Positions 1-5,003 of a DNA stretch of 5,003 bases are shown here, piece after piece (position 1 is the stretch's first letter; each line of letters begins with the position of its first letter). Below the pieces are notes generated by a model, which worked only from the letters and a program-made list of their open reading frames with translations, did not search any database and was not told where the DNA came from. The position numbers and the translations under genes were made by a program. This DNA is from an uncultured Eisenbergiella sp. (GTDB lineage: Bacteria > Bacillota > Clostridia > Lachnospirales > Lachnospiraceae). Location of the stretch: the NCBI GenBank assembly GCA_948960675.1, contig CARDPF010000236.1, positions 1 to 5,003 on the forward strand, written 5' to 3'.

Positions 1-992
1 CGGTGGACGAAAAGGGGGAAATCCCTTCCTTTGTACTGCTTTCTTCCGGCCGGGAATTTGCGGCGGAGCCGATGAACCATCTGCAGATGTACAAGGATGT
101 GGCCCGCCTGTTCGACGCCTGGGATATTGATTCCAACTATCGGGAGCAGGAAACCGACGGGGCGCGGGATGTCTCGGTGGAAGTGCTGCGGGAAAAAGGG
201 CTGGAAGCCGTTTTGCGTGTAAGGGGCAAAATCGGCGTCTCCTCCTATGAGCAGATCATCCGCCTGGAGGCGCAAAGCAGCCGGGTGGAGGTGTCCATGA
301 CGGTAGACTGGAAGGAGCAGCACCGCCTGTTAAAAACGGCGTTCCCGGTCTGCGTATATGCCGAGGAGGGAATCAACGAAATCCAGTTTGGCTATGTGAA
401 GAGGCCTACCCACCGTTCCAGAACCTACGACAGGGACCGCTTTGAGGTTTGCAACCACCGCTACAGCGCGCTCTGCGATGCCTCCCACGGCGCGGCCCTG
501 CTCAACGATTCCAAATACGGCATCAGCATGAACGGGAACCGTCTGGAACTTTCATTGCTAAAATCGGCATGCTCGCCCGAGATGCGCGCCGACAACCGGG
601 TGCATCACTTTACCTATGCGTTCACCGCATGGGAGGGAAGCTTTGCGGACTGTGATGTGGTCAGGCAGGGCTATGCGTTAAACAGTGCGCCCGATGTGGT
701 ATGCGGGAGCAAGGCCAAGGCGGCAGGCGGGTTGTTTACCGCTGACTGCGCCAATATCGTCTTGGAGACGGTCAAGCTGGCCGAGGACGGCAGTGGTGAC
801 TTTATTGTACGGCTGTACGAGTCCAAAAAAGCGGCGGGGACGGCAAAAGTTACCATGCCTCTGCTGGAAGGCAGGCGGGCGTATCTTTGCGATATGCTGG
901 AGAACCGGGAAGAGGAAATCCCGGTACAGGATGGGGCAGTCACTTTAACATTCCGCGCGTTTGAAATTAAGACGCTGCGGATTGGCAGATAA
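1..992 (+). CDS. Alpha-mannosidase, GH38 family, C-terminal part (5' end outside window)
   Basis: This is the last 329 or so codons of a glycoside hydrolase family 38 enzyme, which releases mannose from alpha-mannosides such as N-glycan or yeast-mannan fragments. The frame is already open at base 1. The GTG at base 3 is an internal valine codon, not a start. Numbering from that codon, family-typical stretches are LFDAWDID (36-43), VDWKEQHRLLKTAFPV (101-116), the block around FGYVKRPTHR (129-138), ALLNDSKYG (165-173), and a short sandwich domain ending in FEIKTLRI (320-327). Full-length relatives have about 1,000 residues, so the catalytic barrel with its zinc ligands and aspartate nucleophile lies upstream and cannot be checked. 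No signal peptide can be assessed. The reading frame is intact to the TAA stop. It lies 105 bases before an unrelated isoprenoid gene, so shared function is not implied. The family call is firm; substrate linkage is unknown. Confidence 0.93.
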   Translation, partial: VDEKGEIPSFVLLSSGREFAAEPMNHLQMYKDVARLFDAWDIDSNYREQETDGARDVSVEVLREKGLEAVLRVRGKIGVSSYEQIIRLEAQSSRVEVSMTVDWKEQHRLLKTAFPVCVYAEEGINEIQFGYVKRPTHRSRTYDRDRFEVCNHRYSALCDASHGAALLNDSKYGISMNGNRLELSLLKSACSPEMRADNRVHHFTYAFTAWEGSFADCDVVRQGYALNSAPDVVCGSKAKAAGGLFTADCANIVLETVKLAEDGSGDFIVRLYESKKAAGTAKVTMPLLEGRRAYLCDMLENREEEIPVQDGAVTLTFRAFEIKTLRIGR

Positions 993-1024
993 CGGCCTGC
1001 CTGCGACAGGGTAGGGCTAAAAAC

Positions 1025-1063
1025 GTTTTATGGCCTGTGCATTTGCTGCGCAGGCCGTAAAAC
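1025..1063 (-). terminator. Strong intergenic hairpin, terminator-like only when read on the - strand
   Basis: Bases 1025-1040 pair with 1048-1063 to give a 16-bp stem (two G-U pairs) around a 7-base loop, ATTTGCT. The core is GGCCTGTGC against GCGCAGGCC. On the + strand no T-run follows the stem (the next bases are CCATAGCGG), so it is a poor forward terminator. Read on the - strand, the stem is followed at once by GTTTTTAG (bases 1018-1025 in reverse; the leading G is the stem's last base), the usual shape of an intrinsic terminator. No minus-strand gene is seen that would need it, so it may instead be an mRNA stability or leader structure ahead of the IspD-like gene. The pairing is certain; its role is not. 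Confidence 0.45.
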
Positions 1064-1070
1064 CCATAGC

Positions 1071-1080
1071 GGAGGAAAGG
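1071..1080 (+). promoter_or_regulatory. Shine-Dalgarno-like GGAGGAAAGG with unusually long spacing
   Basis: GGAGG at 1071-1075 is the best ribosome-binding match before the IspD-like gene, but it ends 22 bases before the ATG at 1098, far longer than the usual 5-10. A second, weaker purine run (GGAAAG, 1079-1084) lies 13 bases upstream. No in-frame start codon exists between 1056 and 1098, and the ATG begins exactly at the conserved first beta strand, so the start itself is not in doubt. The gap ends in seven A residues, the last being the A of the ATG. Confidence 0.5.
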
Positions 1081-1097
1081 AAAGCGGGAACAAAAAA

Positions 1098-1847
1098 ATG
1101 AACATAGCGTTGGTACTATCCGGCGGCGTCGGGACGAGAATGGGAGAAGGAACGCCTAAGCAGTACCGGAAGGTGTGCGGGATGTCGGTGCTTTCCTACT
1201 GCCTGCAGACTTTGTGCTTCCATGACAGGATCGACGCCGTACAGATTGTGGCGGACGCAGCGTGGCAGGATTTTATCGGGCGGGAACTGTATTGCTTTTG
1301 CAGGACTGGGGAGGAACGCAGGGATGCGTTTATCCGGCCGGGAAAGTTTAGGGGTTTTTCGGAGCCGGGAAAAAACCGGCAGCTGTCGGTTTTAAACGGG
1401 CTTACAGACATCTACAGCTATGCGGCGGACACGGACTATGTGCTGGTATGCGACGGGGCGAGGCCGATGCTGTCCAAGGAATTGGTATCGGCCTGTCTGG
1501 ACAATGCGCTGGGCCATGACGGCGCGCTTCCGGTTCTGCCCATGAAGGATACGGTGTATGAAAGCAGGGACGGCAAAACTGTCAGCGCACTGCTGGACAG
1601 AAAGGCGGTGGTGGCCGGACAGGCCCCGGAAGCTTTTTTGCTGGGGGCGTATTATGAGGCAAACCGCCGCCTTTTGCCGGACCGGATCCTGCAGATCAAC
1701 GGATCAGCGGAGCCTGCCGTGCTGGCGGGCATGGATATTGCCGTATTTGGCGGGGAAGAGGAAAATTTTAAGATTACCGGCCCGGCGGATATGGAGCGGT
1801 TCATACAGATAATGGAGAAGAGAAGGGAAGCGTGCAATGACCTATAG
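1098..1847 (+). CDS. ispD: IspD-family cytidylyltransferase (probable 2-C-methyl-D-erythritol 4-phosphate cytidylyltransferase)
   Basis: A soluble 249-residue nucleotidyltransferase. IspD joins CTP and MEP to give CDP-methylerythritol in the MEP isoprenoid pathway. The N-terminal CTP-binding loop reads LSGGVGTRMGEGTPKQY (7-23) and carries R14 and K21, matching E. coli R20 and K27. Further matches are NRQLSVLNGL (93-102), CDGARP (118-123; D119, R122), KDTV (150-153; T152), DRKA (167-170; R168) and NFKIT (223-227; K225, matching E. coli K213). By my hand alignment two E. coli substrate contacts are replaced: T165 by A176 in GQAPEAF, and T189 by N201 in INGS. About 16 extra residues lie between positions 51 and 93 relative to E. 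coli. The 3' end overlaps ispG by 11 bases, favouring an isoprenoid role. TarI (ribitol-5-phosphate cytidylyltransferase) belongs to the same superfamily and is the main alternative. Family assignment is strong; the exact substrate is less sure. Confidence 0.85.
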   Translation: MNIALVLSGGVGTRMGEGTPKQYRKVCGMSVLSYCLQTLCFHDRIDAVQIVADAAWQDFIGRELYCFCRTGEERRDAFIRPGKFRGFSEPGKNRQLSVLNGLTDIYSYAADTDYVLVCDGARPMLSKELVSACLDNALGHDGALPVLPMKDTVYESRDGKTVSALLDRKAVVAGQAPEAFLLGAYYEANRRLLPDRILQINGSAEPAVLAGMDIAVFGGEEENFKITGPADMERFIQIMEKRREACNDL

Positions 1848-2904
1848 GGAGCAGACAAAACCGGTGCGGATCGGGGACAAAGTGATCGGGGGAGGCAATC
1901 CGATTTTGATTCAATCCATGACCAACACACCGACGCAGGACGTGGAGGCCACCGTCGCCCAGATTCACCGGCTGGAGGCGGTGGGCTGTGAGATCGTCCG
2001 GTGTACGGTGCCCAACGGGGCGGCGGCAAAAGCCCTGTCCCAAATCAAAAAGCGGATATCCATTCCGTTGGTGGCGGACATCCATTTTGATTATAAGATG
2101 GCTGTGGCCGCCATGGAAAACGGCGCGGATAAAATCCGCATCAATCCCGGCAATATCGGGGGAATCGACAAAGTGACCGAAGTGGTCAAAGTTGCCAGGG
2201 AGAAAAACATTCCCATCCGGGTGGGCGTAAACAGCGGGTCCCTGGAACGCAGCCTTTTGGAAAAGTACGGGGGGGTCACGGCGGAGGGCATTGTGGAGAG
2301 TGCCTTGGATAAGGTGCACATGATTGAGGATTTGGGGTATGACAATCTGGTGATCAGTATCAAATCCTCCGACGTGATGATGTGCGTAAAGGCCCATGAA
2401 CTGCTGGCGCCAAAGACTCCTTACCCTTTACATGTGGGCATCACCGAGTCGGGTACCCTGTTTTCCGGCAATATCAAGTCCGGCATCGGTCTGGGGCTGA
2501 TTTTGCATCAGGGGATCGGCGATACCATACGGGTATCCCTGACCGGGGATGTGGTGGAAGAAGTGAAGTCTGCCAAGGTGATTTTGCGCACGCTGGGGCT
2601 TCGCAGGGGCGGGATCGAGGTGGTAAGCTGTCCGACCTGCGGCAGGACGAAGATTGACCAGATCAGTCTGGCAAATCAGGTGGAGACGCTGGCCGCCCGG
2701 TTTCCGCACTTATCGATCAAGGTGGCGGTGATGGGCTGTGCGGTCAACGGTCCCGGGGAGGCAAAGGAGGCCGACCTTGGGATTGCGGGGGGCGTCGGGG
2801 AAGGACTGCTGATCAAGAAGGGCGAGATCATCCGCAAAATACCGGAGTCGGAGTTTTTATCCGTTCTGCAGTATGAACTGGAAAACTGGAAGGAAGAGAA
2901 CTAG
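1837..2904 (+). CDS. ispG: 4-hydroxy-3-methylbut-2-en-1-yl diphosphate synthase (IspG/GcpE)
   Basis: IspG is the cytosolic [4Fe-4S] enzyme that reductively opens MEcPP to HMBPP, the penultimate step of the MEP isoprenoid pathway. The protein has 355 residues, the normal size for the short bacterial form without the extra middle domain of plant and some bacterial enzymes. The N-terminal TIM-barrel part shows IQSMTNT (25-31), RCTVPN (55-60), ADIHFDY (80-86) and RINPGNIG (101-108). The C-terminal Fe-S domain carries SCPTCGR (264-270) with C265 and C268, then GCAVNGPGEA (300-309) with C301 and E308, giving the expected three cysteines and one glutamate ligand. The ATG is preceded by AAGGGAAG (1823-1830), about six bases upstream. 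It overlaps the end of the IspD-like gene by 11 bases, which suggests translational coupling, and polC follows after nine bases. No disruption is seen. Confidence 0.98.
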   Translation: MTYREQTKPVRIGDKVIGGGNPILIQSMTNTPTQDVEATVAQIHRLEAVGCEIVRCTVPNGAAAKALSQIKKRISIPLVADIHFDYKMAVAAMENGADKIRINPGNIGGIDKVTEVVKVAREKNIPIRVGVNSGSLERSLLEKYGGVTAEGIVESALDKVHMIEDLGYDNLVISIKSSDVMMCVKAHELLAPKTPYPLHVGITESGTLFSGNIKSGIGLGLILHQGIGDTIRVSLTGDVVEEVKSAKVILRTLGLRRGGIEVVSCPTCGRTKIDQISLANQVETLAARFPHLSIKVAVMGCAVNGPGEAKEADLGIAGGVGEGLLIKKGEIIRKIPESEFLSVLQYELENWKEEN

Positions 2905-2913
2905 GGAACAGAC

Positions 2914-5003
2914 ATGGCAAAACGCTTTTTGGAGGTTTTTCCCGGGCTGCGGCTGGAAGGCAGCGTGCGGGAACTGTTTGAAATCGTATCGGTGGAACGG
3001 GTGACGGCCACCAGGCAAAGGGATCTGGTGCGGGTGTATGTCAGCTGCGAACGCCTGATTCCCAAGCAGCTGGTTTTTGACGTGGAGGGGGCGATCAAAA
3101 AGCAGCTGTTTGCGGGCTTAAATGTCACCGTGAAAATTTATGAAAAATTCAGCCTTTCCGCCCAGTATGATGCGGAAAAGCTTTTGGAGGCATATAAAGA
3201 CAGCATCCTTTTGGAATTAAAGACGTGCAGTCCGGTGGAGTACAGCATTTTTAAAAATGCGGATCTCTCTTTCCCGGCGGCAGGCAGGATGCGGATGGAT
3301 GTGGCGGATACGGTAGTGACCCATGAGCGCTGCCCGGAGTTGGTGCGCATTGTGGAAAAAATTTTTTCGGAGCGCTGCGGCATTCCTCTGGAGGTGACGC
3401 CCGTTTACCACGAACCCATAAAAAAGGAGGAGGAAGAACTGCCATGCAGGGTTGCGGATGCTTTGCCTTCTGTCTTAGATCCGCAGGCGCAGGGAATGTG
3501 GGGGATGTCTGCGGGAGGGGAAGATACCCAAGGGCAGGATGCCGGATACGAGGCGTATCTTGCCAAAATGGCATCGTCGGACGCGGCCGGGGAAGCGCCC
3601 TTTGCGGGACAGATTGTCTCCCGGGGGACGTCCCTGCATACAGAAAAGGGCGCATCCGTTACGGAAGGGGCCGCCGGGGGCGGGGCTTTTACCGGACATG
3701 GGACGGCAAAGGAGCCTGCAGGCCGCAGGGGCAAATTTGGCCAGGGCAACGGGAAAGGCGGATACCGGCGCAGCGCCAAAAAGAGCGACAATCCGGACGT
3801 GCTCTATGGGCGGGATTTTGACGATGAAGCCATTCCCATTGAGGATATCATCGGGGAGATGGGCGAGGTGGTGATCCGGGGCAAAATCCTGACGCTGGAC
3901 AAACGGGAAATCAAAAACGAGCGGACCATTCTGATTTTTGACGTGACGGATTTTACCGACACCATGACCATCAAGATTTTTACCTTAAACGAACAGGTGG
4001 AGGAAGTGACCGCAGGCATTGCTGCCGGTGCTTTTGTGAAAATCAAGGGGCTGACCATGGTGGATAAATTTGATGGGGAGTTGACCATCGGTTCCATCGT
4101 GGGCGTGAAAAAAATCTCCGATTTCACCAGTGTGCGGATGGACCACAGCGTTAAAAAGCGGGTGGAACTGCACTGCCATACCAAAATGAGCGATATGGAC
4201 GGTGTATCGGAAGTAAAAGACATCGTAAAGCGCGCTTACAAATGGGGACATCCGGCCATCGCCATCACCGACCACGGCGTGGTACAGTCGTTTCCGGATG
4301 CCAACCATCTGGTAGAGGATTTGTGGAAGGCAGAGAAGGCAAAGCGCAAGGAGGCGGGGGAGGAAAACCCGGACAGAAACGACTTTTTTAAGGTTATCTA
4401 TGGCTGTGAGGGCTATCTGGTGGATGATCTGCAGGAGATTGTCACCGGGGATAAGGGCCAGTCCCTGCAGGGAACCTACGTGGTGTTTGACATTGAAACC
4501 ACGGGATTTTCCCCGGTGAAAAATAAGATCATCGAAATCGGCGCGGTGCGGGTGGAAGAGGGGAAAATTGTGGGCCGCTTTTCTGCCTTTGTCAATCCGG
4601 GGACGCCGATTCCCTTCCGGATTGAGCAGCTTACCGGCATTTCGGACGAGATGGTACTGGACGCGCCCGGGATAGAGGAGGTATTGCCGCAGTTTCTGGC
4701 ATTTTGTGAGGGTGCGGTATTTGTGGCCCATAACGCGAATTTTGACATGAGCTTTATAAAGGAAAATGCGGCAAGGCAGCAGCTGTTTCTGGATCCGACT
4801 TATGTGGACACGGTGGGCATTGCCAGGGTGCTTCTTCCTAATCAGGCCAAGCATACGCTGGATGCGGTGGCAAAAACCATGGGGGTTTCGCTGGAAAACC
4901 ACCACCGCGCCGTGGATGATGCGGAGGCCACGGCGGAGATTTTTGTGAAGTTTCTTCCGCTTTTGGGGGAGAAGGGCTGCGAGTCTTTGGAGGACCTAAA
5001 CCG
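2914..5003 (+). CDS. polC: DNA polymerase III PolC-type alpha subunit, N-terminal half (3' end outside window)
   Basis: PolC is the replicative DNA polymerase of low-GC Gram-positive bacteria and carries its own proofreading exonuclease. About 696 codons are present, against about 1,440 residues in B. subtilis PolC. In order: an N-terminal domain (1-170, with SLSAQY at 80-85 and SPVEYSIF from 106); a Gly/Ala-rich linker (about 172-291); an OB-fold (about 318-405); the first part of the PHP domain with VELHCHT (H420, H422), MSDMDG and TDHGVVQSF (D453, H454); and a DEDDh exonuclease inserted into the PHP domain. The exonuclease has FDIETTG (D526, E528), VAHNANFD (D611) and HRAVDDA (H664, D669), so all acidic residues and the histidine are intact. 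The rest of PHP and the polymerase core lie beyond the window. The ATG follows the ispG stop by nine bases; AGGGAA (2903-2908), overlapping that stop, is a modest ribosome-binding site, so coupling to ispG is likely. Confidence 0.97.
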   Translation, partial: MAKRFLEVFPGLRLEGSVRELFEIVSVERVTATRQRDLVRVYVSCERLIPKQLVFDVEGAIKKQLFAGLNVTVKIYEKFSLSAQYDAEKLLEAYKDSILLELKTCSPVEYSIFKNADLSFPAAGRMRMDVADTVVTHERCPELVRIVEKIFSERCGIPLEVTPVYHEPIKKEEEELPCRVADALPSVLDPQAQGMWGMSAGGEDTQGQDAGYEAYLAKMASSDAAGEAPFAGQIVSRGTSLHTEKGASVTEGAAGGGAFTGHGTAKEPAGRRGKFGQGNGKGGYRRSAKKSDNPDVLYGRDFDDEAIPIEDIIGEMGEVVIRGKILTLDKREIKNERTILIFDVTDFTDTMTIKIFTLNEQVEEVTAGIAAGAFVKIKGLTMVDKFDGELTIGSIVGVKKISDFTSVRMDHSVKKRVELHCHTKMSDMDGVSEVKDIVKRAYKWGHPAIAITDHGVVQSFPDANHLVEDLWKAEKAKRKEAGEENPDRNDFFKVIYGCEGYLVDDLQEIVTGDKGQSLQGTYVVFDIETTGFSPVKNKIIEIGAVRVEEGKIVGRFSAFVNPGTPIPFRIEQLTGISDEMVLDAPGIEEVLPQFLAFCEGAVFVAHNANFDMSFIKENAARQQLFLDPTYVDTVGIARVLLPNQAKHTLDAVAKTMGVSLENHHRAVDDAEATAEIFVKFLPLLGEKGCESLEDLN

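Noticed and set aside
3..5. GTG as start codon of the first gene
   Set aside because: The frame is open to the window edge and the first residues already match the middle of GH38 proteins, so the gene begins upstream.
961..993. Possible promoter TTGAAA / GATAAC before the ispD-like gene
   Set aside because: The spacer is 21 bases, too long for a normal sigma-70-type promoter, and the boxes lie within the mannosidase coding end and its stop codon.
1801..2397. Minus-strand open frame of 198 codons opposite the ispD/ispG junction
   Set aside because: It is antisense to clearly conserved IspG sequence; no family signature was recognised.
3444..3821. Plus-strand 125-codon frame inside polC, plus minus-strand frames at 3405-3791
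   Set aside because: They overlap the low-complexity, GC-rich PolC linker, which yields stop-poor alternative frames. The PolC frame continues intact through the region, so there is no frameshift.
4462..4473. Twelve-base palindrome TCCCTGCAGGGA
   Set aside because: It is a single copy inside polC codons between conserved domains, with no flanking structure; chance is the simplest explanation.
3985..4905. Minus-strand open frame of 306 codons
   Set aside because: It lies wholly opposite the PolC OB, PHP and exonuclease coding sequence, whose motifs are unmistakable. Its translation shows no recognisable domain and is rich in His and Arg, as expected from the antisense of GC-rich codons.

Overview
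The window is 5,003 bases of GC-rich, gene-dense bacterial DNA. All four recognisable genes lie on the + strand: the 3' end of a GH38 alpha-mannosidase, an IspD-family cytidylyltransferase, ispG, and the 5' half of a Gram-positive-type polC. PolC with its own exonuclease inside a PHP domain is a hallmark of Firmicutes. The PolC N-terminal wording, the ispG-polC adjacency and the particular IspD subfamily all point to an anaerobic clostridium, most likely Lachnospiraceae. That placement is an inference; the genus cannot be read from the sequence.

Layout: (1) bases 1-992 hold the C-terminal beta-sandwich part of the alpha-mannosidase, whose catalytic part lies upstream of the window. (2) Bases 993-1097 are a short intergenic gap with a strong 16-bp hairpin and no convincing forward terminator or promoter. 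(3) Bases 1098-1847 encode the IspD-like enzyme. (4) Bases 1837-2904 encode IspG, overlapping the previous gene by 11 bases. (5) PolC starts at 2914, nine bases after the ispG stop, and runs off the right edge after about 696 codons.

The last three genes look like one transcription unit. IspD (CTP + MEP to CDP-ME) and IspG (MEcPP to HMBPP) are steps of the MEP isoprenoid pathway. PolC is the replicative polymerase and is commonly found next to ispG in clostridia. The mannosidase is catabolic and functionally unrelated.

No mobile element, CRISPR array, RNA gene or obvious new system is visible. The points most worth a second look are the changed substrate-pocket residues in the IspD-like protein, its position where dxr-rseP usually precede ispG, and the oddly oriented hairpin in the 993-1097 gap.
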